From assembly GCF_029227915.1 (NCBI RefSeq), contig NC_079884.1, positions 8,618,001 to 8,682,000 on the forward strand: a stretch of DNA of 64,000 nucleotides. The letters run 5' to 3'. Positions 24,101-40,374 of this stretch are shown one piece after another. Each line of letters starts with the position of its first letter. The first letter of the stretch is position 1. Source of the DNA: Hydractinia symbiolongicarpus (taxonomy: Eukaryota > Cnidaria > Hydrozoa > Anthoathecata > Hydractiniidae). The notes beneath the pieces were generated by a model. It searched no databases. It had not been told where the DNA came from and worked only from the letters and a program-made list of their open reading frames with translations. The position numbers and the translations under genes are program-made.

Positions 24101-26314
24101 AAGAACACGTTTTTTATTCGTAGTTAATGTGAAGTTATGTGCAATTTTTTATTCCATTGTTTCAGACTTTTACCCAGCTTTTTGACGATGCCAAAGTGAT
24201 GGAAAAAGCTATTGGAAAAGAATTCATTTCAACGTTCGCAGCTATCTTTATACATAATGTAAGTAGAGGATGCTCCAAAAATTTAAAAATTATAATTCCG
24301 TGTGAGCTCTTTTTTTCTAAAAATTATGTTCTTACTTGACTGTTCAGCGAATATTCAAATCAACGCCTGTTTTTCTTTTTCTTCTAATAGACGTAAAAAC
24401 TGTCAAAATGTAATGTAGTTGTGAATTCTTCATATTTTTCAGGATTTAATGTCATTGACCAGTTTTGTTGAGCATTTCCAAGATGGTCGCCACTACCCGA
24501 TAGTCTTGCTATGTTTTGCATACATGTGCGAAAAGAATGGAAGGGTGAGTAAAGCTCTCCAAATGCTTGTCAAAGTGAACAAATGCTTGTCAAAGTGAGA
24601 ATGTAGCTAGCTTGTTTAAATTTATGATTTTGATTCTTTTGATTGTTTTTTTTGTTTTCAAGTTTTTATTCCCAACAGTTATCTTGAGTGATATACATTG
24701 GGAATTACATCATGTTTCATTCGAAATCAGTAACAAAGTAAAATCAGGAAAGTTTGTCTTTATCCTGGATGAAATATTAGAGAAAATTGATCCTATATGG
24801 TCGTATCCTTTGGCGAATTTCATCAACAACCATGTCAATAGGAATTATTTTACTTTACCACTTAACGTAAAAAGAATAAGGTTAATTTCTCAAATATTAG
24901 CCTTGATTTAGCACCTCTTGAACAAATTGTACAGTTTAACTAAGAAATTCAAAATGTACGGACCAGTCATTTTTAGTTATCGTGTTATCACTTCGAGATA
25001 TCTTTTAGGAGTGGTTGGAAAATACCTATAAACAATCAAAGATAGATCTACGTTTGACTTTTCCAAAGGACTCCCGTAGCGATGATGACGTTCTGAAAAC
25101 AGTGGACGAAAAGGTAAAAAATATTTATATTCGTTACTTCCTAATCTATAGACTACCGTCTTTGTGTGTTTTTGCGTCCAGGTTAGACAATTGAAAATTC
25201 ATTGGCTGTATCCTAACGCATTTCTTTCTTGATGCCCCCCCCCCCTGCCAATGATCATTTTCTCATGTTTATTTAGAATTTAACATTCCTGTTTCCTCAC
25301 CTATGCTTAAAAGAAGAGCTTTTAAATTTGATTAAGCAAGATAAACCTGAAGACTCTCTTATCAGTTGGGTCGAGGTACGTGAGCTCTGTGTTTGTTTTC
25401 TCTGCGGTATGCATCATATTTAATCCGAACTTTGTGGTAATTTTATTCCATTCGTATTTTACAGAACAATGTCGCGAACAAAGTGGAGAAAAAGTTACTT
25501 ATCCATATGATAGTTATTTGTGCGGTTGCTGTAGCAACGCAGGAAACATTTTCAAACAGCGACCTTACACAAAAGCCTGATAAAGAACTGCAAGAGAAAG
25601 AAAAAGACATTTTAGAAGGATTGAAAAATTTATTGAAAAATAACATCGGCTCTGATGCCGCGTTGCAGCTGGAAGCTATCTATGCCTTGCAAATATTTTG
25701 TTGCGAGAAGTCATTTCCTAAAGGTGTTTATTTAATTTTTAAACTCCTTTGTTTGCTTTTGTTGTTGTTCTTTGCTTCCTCGTTTTTTGTCCGTTTTCTC
25801 GTTTGTTTTCTCGTTCGTTTTCTCGTTTGTTTGCTCGTTTGTTTGTTTGCTGCTCTTTTTTTATTTATTTGCTCGTTTGTTTGCTCGTTTGTTTGGTCGT
25901 GTTTTTTCGTTTCCTGCTCGTTTACTCGTTTATTGCTCGTTTGTTTGCTCGTTTATTGCTCGTTTGTTTTTACTTGTACTTGTTTGTTTGTTTGCTCCTT
26001 CATTTATTCATTCGAGCATATATTTTTTTCTTAGAAATGTTATTGCGTTTATTTATCCTCTTCTACAATTTGGAGATAGTTGAGGAAGATGTATTTTTAA
26101 AATGGAAAGAAGACATCAATGATTCATATCCAGGAAAAGGCAATTCTTTATTTCAGGTAGATATTTTTGCTTCTAGATTTATAGATCTTATTGTAGGTGC
26201 CCGGGTACGTTGGGTACATTTTGATATTAACTTTTATTTAAGGTGAACAATTGGTTGCAGTGGTTAGAAACTGCAGACGAAGAAGATGAAGAAGAAGACG
26301 AAGAAGAAGGTTGA
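18143..26314 (+). CDS. EIF4G2: eIF4G2 / DAP5 / NAT1 homologue, probable non-AUG (CUG) start
   Basis: Scaffold for cap-independent and re-initiating translation; binds eIF4A and eIF3 but has no eIF4E site. Exons: 18143-18246, 18384-18542, 18832-18934, 19045-19155, 19244-19310, 19433-19525, 19703-19761, 20077-20187, 20537-20647, 20737-20808, 21344-21633, 21932-22218, 22495-22553, 22909-22980, 23255-23359, 23532-23747, 24166-24258, 24443-24544, 25009-25113, 25277-25375, 25465-25723, 26035-26156, 26243-26314; all phases agree, 956 residues (human about 907). The MIF4G domain has FRRVRGILNKLTPEKFDKLC and KMLGNIKFIGELGKL. A Met/Pro-rich linker follows, then MA3 (residues about 600-750) and the W2 domain ending VNNWLQWLETADEEDEEE. 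No ATG occurs in frame before KRKML inside MIF4G; an in-frame TAA lies at 18131-18133. CTG 18143 has A at -3 and G at +4. Human uses GUG. Confidence 0.93.
22205..22356 (+). repeat. 76-bp tandem duplication over a splice donor
   Basis: 22205-22280 and 22281-22356 are near-identical. The first copy contains the end of eIF4G2 exon 12 and its donor (CACAGTAAGT). In the second copy the same place reads CACATTAAGT, so the GT is lost. Confidence 0.8.
24663..24866 (+). other. candidate 204-nt cassette exon in eIF4G2
   Basis: Within the intron between exons ending NGR and starting EWL, 68 codons are open between a pyrimidine-rich acceptor (TTTGTTTTCAAG) and a GTAAAA donor. Both edges are phase 0, so inclusion would keep the frame. 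The orthologous human protein has nothing at this place. It may be a lineage-specific alternative exon or a chance frame. Confidence 0.3.
25780..26010 (+). repeat. TTTG/CTCG low-complexity tract in an eIF4G2 intron
   Basis: An irregular tandem run of CGTTTGTTTGCT-like units between exons 21 and 22. It produces long Phe/Val/Cys/Leu-rich open frames that are not proteins. Confidence 0.75.
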
Positions 26315-28227
26315 TGACAAAAACAGTGCGAAGGAGAGTATAACGAGTAAAAAAACGGAATGAATGTGAAAACGAATGAATGTGAAAACAGGGCGAAGAA
26401 CTTTCAATTTTTAATTACTGAATATATATTAAAAATAAATGTTGATAAATTTAAAAATTTTGTGTGCCTTAGTATCGTAGTTTTTTTATATATGCAATAA
26501 AAATTTCTGAACATACAAAGAGTGGGAGAAAATGTAAAACAACTGCAATAACTATTATACAAAAAAAATATATGCCTTATTTGATTTTTCAGTTTTATTT
26601 TCTCAATTAAATTAATATTTCTTTGTGTCTTTTCAGTTTATTTATTAGCATTTTTTTATGTTATTTTTGGGTGCTGGAGAATTTACCTTGTACGACGATT
26701 TACTCGATCGTCGTATTTAATGCATGATGTAGACAGAGCTGATGGAGTGAAATATTAAATCTTTTAAAGTTTTGGTTTTTGTCATATTGTTCTGTTTCAA
26801 AGAAAAGATGCGTATTATTTAGATAAGTTCACCTTGAATTGCATATAAAGCGAATAGAAAATTCTGTTTGAAGCCATCAGTTTCTTACTAAGAGAAGAGA
26901 AACCCGTAGCTGCGTGTGTTTAAATAATGAAAAAAATTTTAGGACATAATTCCTAATTTTCGAAATATAAAAAATTCTTAATTTATCAAATTTAGCAAAA
27001 ATTTCAAAATTTATCCTAGAAATTAAAATGCGAAACTTTAATTTTTACAATTAGGTTTAGTGTCGTAGGTAATAATTTAAAAAACAACATTAAAACAATA
27101 TCGTCAAGACTTTGTTTATAAAAACTAATTTCTGTTGTATAAAATTTGCGGGGCATAAAAATGGTGATAAATTTTTCTTCATTTTCAATCAACGTACAGT
27201 TCATACAAAAAAAACAACAACATTGTCTAAAAAATACTTTTTCTAAGGACTGATCCCACAAGATGTCCGCGATATTGGAAAGTAGGCTATATACAGGTTG
27301 TCTGTTCCTTAACAAAATTAATTTTCGAGAATTTCGCAAAATATTATTTCCCGTATAAATAACTGCAATACTTGCTATTCGCGAGATTCTGTGTTTTTTA
27401 ATCTCTCTAAACCTTCATAACCCCCTAAACGTTTCAGATAAACGGACTTAATTTAGGAGCAATATTAACTCCTTTATCATTTTCCTCATTTTTCCATCTA
27501 TTTTATTCCACTGGAAATATAAAATTGTCAATCAAGAGATAATCTGCCTCTCCATCTGATAATTTCAGAAAACAACTCTGCAAAACAATATACAGATTAT
27601 GCTTGTAAAGTCTGATTTTCAATCAACTGATTTCGGTACAAGTACGCGTACCGACATATTCACTACGAATTTTGCGAATACGCCTTTCCCGAGACCATGA
27701 GTCATACTTTTTTTAAACTCGTAAAATATGAATACCATATTTGAATTCACCATAGTTTGTTTAATTCATGTGTAAAAGTTTAACTTGATACGCCAACAGA
27801 AAGTGCTATTTTGAGGAGATATATATCACAGTTAAAGTCTTCTTAATGCTCAAGTTACCATGCCTCGTTTTCAAAAAGAGGTTGGACATGTCACAAATCT
27901 TTAAATTAGAATAGCAAGTTGTTTACTTGCTGCATTGTTTCGAAATTTTCTTTGTTTATGACATTGTTTATAAGGAATTCAAATCTGTTGTCCGTTTTTC
28001 ATAAAACTCAACAGAAAAAGTTGCGGCACATCAAAAGAATAAGTCTCGGGAAAGGTGTATTACATCACTGCTTTTTAATATATAAACGCGAAATATATAA
28101 TATAAGAAAGTTGTTTAACCAACGTCATGTCTGACTCGGGGGAAAACATTACAGCTCAACAAAAGAAAACCAATCGAATGTTTATTAAATTTAATGCACG
28201 AGCTACAGAACAAAAACCGGGCCGTAA
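26315..28227. other. 3' UTR of eIF4G2 and intergenic DNA
   Basis: An AATAAA at 26434-26439, 120 bases after the eIF4G2 stop, is the likely poly(A) signal; another AATAAA follows near 26497. The rest is AT-rich with no gene seen. TCGCGAAA-type motifs near 27325-27390 recur at 56365-56515, 60100-60140 and 61480-61700, hinting at a dispersed repeat family. Confidence 0.45.
26434..26439 (+). terminator. poly(A) signal of eIF4G2
   Basis: AATAAA in the expected position downstream of the stop at 26314. Confidence 0.55.
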
Positions 28228-28318
28228 GGCGGGTTTCGACTCAAACAAATGTGGTCGAATCGATCGACATCGATCAATTCGATCGATTCGACAACATTTG
28301 TTTGAGTGGAAACCCGCC
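28228..28318. repeat. 91-bp fold-back repeat
   Basis: Arms 28228-28267 and 28279-28318 are inverted copies with two mismatches over 40 bp, around an 11-nt centre. The arms contain GGCGGGTTTC, ACTCAAACAAATGT and TCGAATCGATCGA. An overlapping 78-codon frame at 28127-28363 is a by-product of the repeat. Confidence 0.85.
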
Positions 28319-28928
28319 TTTATAACAAGTATATGGCGGGAAAATCAAAAAAGACTATTTTAAGAAACCAATTCTCATTCGTCTCACTCCGTTAACAAAA
28401 ACACAGGCGGTCAAATAATCTTGGCATCGATATATATGTTGCATTTGCTAAAGAAAGACATAACGTAAAAGCTGACAAGATAAAAACTTTCCCTCACAAT
28501 GTATTCATGTTTTCGTGTGAATGTTCCCGCCAGTCCAGTTAGATTTTTTTTTAAGATTTCTGGGAAGGACAACCGCATAAAAAAGACAGAAGGCTTATGT
28601 TATGTAATTTCTAATACTGACCCCTCTACTTATTAATATTACTCGTTTTACAAGGCTAAATGATATACAGTATGTACATACAAAATACTGAAAAAAATGA
28701 GAACTACATATAAATAGACTAAGGCAATCAGAAAAAAATACGTCAAACAAGCTGATTTCAAGAAATTGCAGAAATTAGTAGTCGAACTCAAAGGTGGTAT
28801 GATTTTATGAGTAAACAAAGAAAAAAATTGTCTCGTTGATTGTAAAATTCGAATCGCATGATCACCACGAAAACGCAAGTTATATTGTCTTGATTATCTC
28901 TTATACTCTGAAGTAAGTGAGATTTGTT
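28319..28928. other. 3' flank of WDR5
   Basis: Probable 3' UTR and downstream DNA of the minus-strand WDR5 gene. I see no gene and no clear canonical poly(A) signal close to the stop. Confidence 0.4.
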
Positions 28929-33285
<4,357 letters not shown>

Positions 33286-33617
33286 ATATATATATTAATA
33301 CAATCTAAATATAAAGTTGAAATATAAGCTAGTCAATAGTCAAAAAACTCATAGCTTTTCGTAAAAATCAGATCCAATGTTTATGTTACAACATTTTTAA
33401 ATAGGTTTGTTGGTTATAGTACTCCTTAAAGAGAACTTTACACGTATGCGAGTTTCACAACATTAGTCTCATGGTTGTTCCTGAATTAATTTACATGTGT
33501 GCTCCTGCGCCTGTGGATGTAAATTTTCTCGATCGTGCCTGGTGTGAATAAAGCTTTAGCATGTAGTTTTAATCACATGTTTTTACATTCATGCCTCTGT
33601 TCATTAGCAACATTGAC
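33286..33617. other. upstream region of WDR5
   Basis: Promoter and 5' UTR of minus-strand WDR5 should be here. No element can be named with confidence and no coding frame is visible. Confidence 0.35.
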
Positions 33618-33890
33618 ATTACATCATCATCATCATTATTCTCGGCTTAACATCCGTTTTCCATGCTAGCATGGGTTGGATGGGGTATATTAACGACCCT
33701 CTTCCAATCTGATCTAGACTGTGTTAGATCTAAACTCAACTTCCTCTCTATCAAGTCTGTCCTTATAACCTCCTGCCAAGTCTTTCTCGGTCTGCCTCTG
33801 GGCTTTGCCCCAGGAACTATCAAGTCTCTACACTTTCTTACCCAATTATCCTCCTCCATTCTTTCCAAGTGCCCAAGTACGGCAATGTAA
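33618..33890 (-). mobile_element. 3' end fragment of a LINE, inverted
   Basis: Read on the minus strand this encodes RMEEDNWVRKCRDLIVPG, PRGRPRKTWQEVI and SLDLTQSRSDWKRV, the usual C-terminal end of a non-LTR retrotransposon ORF2 in many invertebrates, and ends in ATGATG repeats. The same sequence occurs in the other direction at about 35850-36115. Confidence 0.7.
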
Positions 33891-34008
33891 TCTAATTGTA
33901 GGTATTATGGAACTGTAAAACCTATACTTCACAGCTACAGAAACTTGTGCAATTTAGATAATTGTTTTGGACAAAAAATTTTTGGGACATATCATTATTC
34001 CTTTATAA

Positions 34009-34145
34009 ATTATTGTGGTTTCAATGTTTACTATACATTTTGCAACATAAATTATTGCGATTTCAATGTTTACTATACATTTTGCAACATAAATTATTGC
34101 GATTTCAATGTTTACTATACATTTTGCAACATAAATTACTGCGAT
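34009..34145. repeat. 42-bp minisatellite, three copies and a part
   Basis: Units of AATTATTGCGATTTCAATGT plus 22 more bases begin near 34009, 34051 and 34093, with a partial fourth. A related GCAACATTAATTACTGCG occurs at about 36139, on the other side of the LINE. Confidence 0.85.
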
Positions 34146-34286
34146 TGTTAATTTTTATAGATGTTTTAGGTTTCTCAATAAAAATATTATAACTACCCCT
34201 GCATTTTTTAAACGGACATTTTTGCAGTTTTAATAGATAGTATTTTCTTTCATTTAACTTATATAATCTAGACCTAGCAATAAAAT

Positions 34287-36115
34287 TTGTCAGGTGTTAG
34301 TAAAAATATTTACTTAGAAGCTAAGTGCCGTGCTCGTACAGCAGTGTATAAGGCAAAATCAGAAGCAGAGAGAAACAGATTTGCAGATGCGTTAAGATGG
34401 GAAGACCAGCACAATAAGGGATTCAAGATAGCAAAGCAAATGAAAAAGACTAATCAAGATGTTATAGGTGAGAAGTGTATGCATAATGATGAAGGTGTTT
34501 TGGCTAGCACAGAGGAGGAGAAAAGGGTAGCTTGGAAGAATTTTTATCAGAGTTTGCTTTAACACTGAGTTTGATTGAGATGAGGATAATTTGTCTGATG
34601 ATGATGTTGTAGAAGGGCCAGCTATGCAGATCAAGACAGAATGGGTAGTGGAGGCTATTAGGAAATTGAAGATTGGTGGAATTGAGCTTATTACAAGTCT
34701 TGCTAATCAGATTATAAAGGACGGTGCTATTCCGAGTGAATGGCAGTCGAGTGTAATAGTGAATTGTTTCAAGGGCAAGGGTGATGCATTAGAAAGAGGT
34801 AACTATAGAGGTTTGAAGTTGGTTGATCAAGTAATAAAAGTTACTGAAAGAGTGATTGATAAGTTACTTAGAGAAAGAATTGATATAGATAAGATGCAAT
34901 TTGGTTTCGTTCCAGAGCGTGGCACTACAGATGTCATATTTTTACTCAGACAGCTTCAGGAAAAGTGTTTAGGAAAGAGAAAGAATCTCTAATTTGCCTT
35001 TGTAGATTTAGAGAAAGCTTTTGATAGAGTGCCACGTAAAGTTATTTAGTGGGCTATGAGAAAATTAGGTGTGGATGAGTGGCTAGTTAAGATGGTATAG
35101 TCTATGTACAGCAATGCTAGAAGTCGTGTCAGGATTAACAATGCACTTAGTGATGAATTTAGTGTAAATGTTGGTGTACACCAGGATTCTTTACTTAGTC
35201 CTTTGTTTTTTGTTCTAGTCTTAGAAGCGCTGTCGATGGAGTTCAGAACAGGTCGTCCATGGGAGTTATTGTATGTAGATGATTTGGTTCTCATAGCAAA
35301 GTCGATGGAAGAATTAATTTGGAAAGTGGCCTTGTGGAGTTTGCAGGAAAGGGGTTGGTAGTAACTTTTCAATTTTTTTCAGACTTGCAAGCATTGGGTA
35401 CATAAGAAGTGCAGTAGTATTAGTGGAAGGTTAAGGGCTGACATTCAGTTTGTATGCAAGCGTTACAAAGGTGTATTTCCAGCTTTAATGATGTACAACA
35501 GTGGCTCGTTAGAGATAGTTGAGAATTTCTGTTACTTAGGTGATATTTGGGCAGTGAAGGGGGTGTTGGAAGAAGTGTTACTTGCAGATAGGTTCTGCTT
35601 GGAAAAAGTTCAGAGAGTTACTTCCTTTGTTGACTAGCAGAGTCTTGTCAATTAAGGTAAAAGGTAGGTTGCATTAGGCCTGTGTAAGAAGTGTTATGTT
35701 GTACGATAGTGAGACATGGGCATCTTGACCGTTTAGAAAGGAATGATATGAGAATGGTTAGGTGAATGTGTAACGCCAGTCTGAGAGACAAAAAGAATTC
35801 AGATGAGCTAAGAAGCAGGCTAAGTATCCATAGAATTACAGATGTTATCCAGAAAATTGAATTGGCTGGGGCACTTGGAAAGAATGGATGAGGATAATTG
35901 GGTAAGAAAGTGTAGAGACTTAATAGTTCCTGGGGCAAAGCCCAGAGGCAGATCGAGAAAGACTTGACAGGAGGTTATAAGGACAGACTTGATACAGAGG
36001 AAGTTGAGTTTAGATCTAACACAGTCTAGATCAGATTGAAAGAGGGTCATTAATATACCCCGTCCAACCCATGCTAGCATGGAAAACAGACATTAAGCTG
36101 AGAATGATGATGATA
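34287..36115 (+). mobile_element. degenerate LINE (non-LTR retrotransposon), RT region
   Basis: Several frames separated by stops read in order as linker (YKAKSEAERNRFADALRWED), RT palm (VNCFKGKGDALERGNYRGLK, FGFVPERGTTDVIFLLRQLQ, FAFVDLEKAFDRVPR), GVHQDSLLSPLFFVLVLEAL and the catalytic box LLYVDDLVLIA near 35268-35300. The end at 35850-36115 encodes PRGRSRKT and SLDLTQSRSD and stops in GATGATGAT. At least five stops or frameshifts interrupt it, so it is dead. I saw no endonuclease domain. Confidence 0.8.
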
Positions 36116-36284
36116 TATTTTACTATTTTTTATATTTCGCAACATTAATTACTGCGTTTTGGGAAAAATTTATGTTTTTTTAATGTAGGCAACTCAAACG
36201 TTTAGAAAACGGCAACTCAAATGTTTAGCGCAAAACATACTAATGTTGAAAAATTTTTGTTATTGTTAAAGACTTTTTCTATAT

Positions 36285-37920
36285 TTTCCCAACGTGATGA
36301 GAGATTTGCCACCAGCTCTTGATGGTACAACAATGAACCAAGTGTTTGCAAAGCATATCAACACCTTGCATGCTGCTAGAAGAGCATACATAGAAGCTGA
36401 GTTATCATCAAAAATCAGACGTGCCTTAAAACATAAAATTAAGGTAAACTGTACTCAATTTGACAGAGGTTGTAAAGTCTTTTACAAGAGAGACAAATGC
36501 AACAAATAGAAAGGACCTGGCACTGTAATAGGTCAAGATGGAAAAATTGTCTTTGTGCGACATGGAAATGTTTATGTTAGGGTATCAACCAACAGACTGA
36601 TTAAAGTTGGGCATGAATTTCAAGAGCCAACAGAATCAGATCCTGGCCCTGAAATAAAAGTTACCTCAGGTGAGGCGAATTGCATTCGTGAATTTTCAGA
36701 CGAAAAAAGCACTAATCAAAGACAACATGCGATGCTGCTATACACGATGGAGTACAACTTGACGATGCCACCTTGGACCAAAACATGACTGACAACGTTA
36801 TGGGTATGCCAAAGAAAAATGATGAAATTCGCTACAAGCAACCAGGTGACAACATTTGGAGAGAGGCAACGCTAATCAGCAGAGCTGGCAAAGCAACTGG
36901 GAAGTATTCTTTCTGGTACAATGTGAAACACCCAGATGAAAAAAATCCCATTTGTATAGATTTTCAGAGTATTGATAAATGGGAAAAGGTAGAAAAGGGA
37001 AGAACTGAGAAAGTAAACATTGTCTTAGTGCCACAACGACGCCATTGTGAAAAATGATGAAATTAGCTACAAGCAACCAGGTGACAACATTTGGAGAGAG
37101 GCAACTCTAATCAACAGAGCTGGCAAAGCAACTGGGAAGTATTCTTTCTGCTACAATGTGAAACACCCAGATGAAGAAAATCCCATTTGTATAGATTTTC
37201 AGAGTATTGATAAATGGGAAAAGGTAGAAAAGGGAAGAACTGAGGAAGTAAACATTGTCTTAGTGCCACAACAACGCCATTGTGAAAAAGATGTTATCAC
37301 TGCCAAGGAACGAGAGGTTAAGAACTGGAAGGATTTTGAGGTTTTTGAAGAAGTGAGAAATTCAGGACAAAAGACAATCTCTACTACATGGGTAATTACA
37401 GAGAAGAAAACTGGTCCAGAAAATTTTGTAAAAGCCAGACTTGTTGCAAGAGGCTTTGAAGAGGAGCAAATTTTACAAGTTGACTCGCCTACTGCCTTGA
37501 AAAGCACCCTGAGAATTCTGATAGCAGTCTCTAGTATAAAAGAGTGGCAATGCAAAACCACAGATATCAAAGCTGCTTTTCTTCAGGGATGCGAGATCCA
37601 AAGAAATGTATTTTTGCAGCCACCAATTAAAGCAGATGACCAAGGCAACCTTTGGAAACTTAAAAAAGTTGTGTATGGATTAAACGATGCTGTGCGACAC
37701 TGGTTTTTTACTGTAAATTGAAAAGCTTGGATGTGTACAATTCAAGTTCGATCCAGCTTTGTCCTATTGGAAACGTCAGGATATTCTAGAAGGGCTTTTT
37801 GTTATCCATATCGACGATTTTATTCACTCTGGAACAACATCTTTTGAGAAAGAGGTTGTTTATAAATTAAGAGATGTCTTTCGAATTGGGAAAATTGAGG
37901 AAAACTAAACAGAGTTTACA
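36285..37920 (+). mobile_element. degenerate copia-like element (integrase end and reverse transcriptase)
   Basis: 36294-36650 reads as the integrase C-terminal part (DLPPALDGTTMNQVFAKHIN, then KGPGTVIGQDGKIVFVRHGN). 37260-37720 is a copia-type RVT_2 reverse transcriptase (TTWVITEKK, ARLVARGFEE, TTDIKAAFLQG, LWKLKKVVYGLNDAVRHWF), and HIDDFIHSG near 37810 is the catalytic Asp-Asp box one frame away. Stops and frameshifts break it, and a 235-bp tandem duplication sits between the two parts. Confidence 0.75.
36814..37283 (+). repeat. 235-bp tandem duplication inside the copia fragment
   Basis: 36814-37048 and 37049-37283 differ at only a few positions and both encode NDEI-YKQPGDNIWREATL. The duplication arose after insertion and is not part of the usual element. 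Confidence 0.85.
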
Positions 37921-40020
37921 AGATATTCTGTCGATTGGAAAACTTGATGTGTGTAAAATTGACTATTATCAAAGTGTTTCATTTTATTTCATTGTGCACA
38001 CAGGTCGTGTACCTTCTTTTGTTGCAGACATTTCAAACATTATGGACGTTCTACGAACTACAAGAAAAAGGGAGGCATGTGTTAGTGTTGATCAAATGTT
38101 TATTATTTGTTTCTTTATAGTGTAGCATTATAACTGGTGGGTGTAATAAATATATGTGTACATCTTTTTCACTATCTGTGGTTATTATCAATTTTACACT
38201 TTTGACTGAATATGAAAAAAATCTTTCTTTTCCCAGGTCAGTTTTAAAGTCATGAAAAAGGTTGCAAACCAAAGGTATTTCTGAGAAACGGCCTAGACAG
38301 TACTAGACATAGTACAGTTAAATTAGTCAACACTGTTGAGAGAAATATTAAATCAAAGAGTTTGCAAGGCAGAGGGTCTAATTATAAAAATATTATATTA
38401 TAAATATACATTTTAAAGTGAATTTGTCTGTAAATTTCTTTTTAACAAGGTTTCTACTGTAAAAATATTACCATGAAAAGCCCATGTTTTACCCCATCCA
38501 ATGTAAGCATGAATTCCGCAAAATCTTCACAAATTAGAGGCAGGATTCTCAATGGGTTTGTTTCCTCGTCATCAAGGTTGTTTAGCTCTTCAAAATTAAA
38601 AAAATGTTAGAGGGTGTGAGTCAGAACCTTCATTTTTGAATTTGTTTCCCCAATGTATAATATTTGGTGTTAGAGTCACCCAGCTGACCCTATTTTCAGA
38701 TCACAATTTTTGACATTCAGAGTTGGAAGAACTAGAGCGACAAATGCTCGTTGTCTCCCTACAGCAAGTTATCATTAAGTATCAGTGCAATGGAGCACAT
38801 TTATGGCTGGATATTCAGGCCATTTCGTAAGATTTTAGGTAGGCGCGTAATAAATCGCACACCTCAGTAATTTCCTGCGTGTCATGCGCGTTCGATCTTA
38901 AAAAATTAAATTTTCAAGAAGCAAAAGTAAGAACAAAATCCCTTTACCACCTTACACCACCCAGGGGCTATTGTTTTGGCGTGTGGAACATGCGAAAAGC
39001 AAGTTTAAACAAAGTTTACAGCCAGGAATTTAAACCAATGGTACAAAAACTTGTGAGTAAAATCATTAATTATACCTTGTAAGTACTTGTAGGACAAACA
39101 ATATTTAAGGTAAATTAAATTACGGAAAGTTAAAGCATGGCTAATAACGATATTTCACATTTTAATGCTGAGGATCGATCATGTAATTCCTTACTAAAAT
39201 AATTTTTCTTTACTATCAAAAAATTTTTTTTTACTTATTATTATATAAAGAGATTGAATTATAAAACCACAAAAACACTACCAAATAGAACATATAAATA
39301 TTTGCCATTTATTTTTCTATTTAAACTTCGTTAGATCTCTTTAAATTAAAAGAATTAGCAAATTTATAAAAATATGTATTTTAACTATGTGTTTTCTACG
39401 TACATGACAAATGTTTAAGTTAACGATAAGGGTTGCAAAGCCTTCTAAAATCATTCTCTGACTTCATATTTCGTTAAAAAACAAAGATTTGCGTGTGTGA
39501 TTAATCGCATGCCTAAACAAATCCATGCATGTGGGGCGTGTGATTGCACACCTCTCACAAAATGGTCTATATATTTGTACATATTTTTTTTAAATTTTTG
39601 AGTTTTTATTTGTCCACCAACCCTATTTTTAGGACACCATAAACCATATGTTTGTGACATCCGCCTTGTACATTGTGATTTATTCTAAATTTGGCAGATA
39701 TAATCCTAAATTGGCGGTACACTGTTATTTAGAAGTAAAACATTCGCAATAAATTTAATCTAAGACGGCATCTTCCACCCAATTAGCGTTTTTTTCCACA
39801 TTGTGTTATTACAGACACTGGATTTATTTACAATTTTGTACTAAAGGAGTCAACAAGACCCTCAAAATATTAAATTTATCTTAAATAGGTGCTTAATTAG
39901 TCTTCCGCTCTTACGCCTAATTTGGAGATTCTTCTAATTAGCAGTACACTCTTAGTTAGCAGTTTTCCCCAAGTGTTATACTACTGTATGTGTAAATTAT
40001 TAAGGCTAAATAATAATTTG
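37921..40020. other. intergenic stretch, no supported gene
   Basis: The only coding-like piece is on the minus strand at about 38473-38587: an open frame between a TTTTGAAG acceptor and a GTAATA donor that encodes EDFAEFMLTLDGVKHGLF. I cannot link it to other exons, so it is not called as a gene. The rest is AT-rich without signal. Confidence 0.35.
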
Positions 40021-40374
40021 TGGCGCCGTGGATTAGTGGTTATAGCTCTCGTACTCTGTGCGGGAGACCAGGGTTTGATTCCTCTTGACGGCGATTCAAC
40101 ATGGGCAAGTGAATGTTACCATAGCCCCGGGTTAACCCAAGCCATGTGAGGGAAATTGGGAAGATGGCACACTGTGTGGGCCATTGGATGTTGCCGGGAG
40201 TTGTCTAGTAGAGCGCGGGCTCTAATTGGGTCTGCGTAGCTCAAAATGAGCATTAAATAACCTAGGACTCTCCATCTACGCCATGGCCCCTGGAAATAAT
40301 AGACAGGGTATATCCCTCGATATTTGTGAGGCTAGCCATGTAAAATATGAACATCTATCTATCTATCTATCTAT
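40021..40374 (+). mobile_element. full-length tRNA-derived SINE with (ATCT)n tail
   Basis: The head has a Pol III A box (TGGATTAGTGGTTA) and B box (GGTTTGATTCC). A body of about 270 bp follows and the tail is CTATCTATCTAT. 5'-truncated relatives occur at 59106-59400 and about 52236-52306. Confidence 0.82.

Noticed and set aside
25483-26246. Long overlapping open frames rich in Phe, Val, Leu and Cys
   Set aside because: They translate a TTTG/CTCG intronic repeat between eIF4G2 exons 21 and 22; only the parts at 25465-25723 and 26035-26156 are coding.
28127-28363. 78-codon ORF starting MSDSGENITAQQ
   Set aside because: More than a third of it is the fold-back repeat at 28228-28318, and no homologue is recognised.
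38473-38587. Exon-like minus-strand frame (EDFAEFMLTLDGVKHGLF)
   Set aside because: Splice-like edges are present but no neighbouring exon or recognised family could be linked to it.
40021-40095. tRNA gene
   Set aside because: It has A and B boxes but no proper cloverleaf, and continues into a SINE body with a simple-repeat tail found again at 59106.
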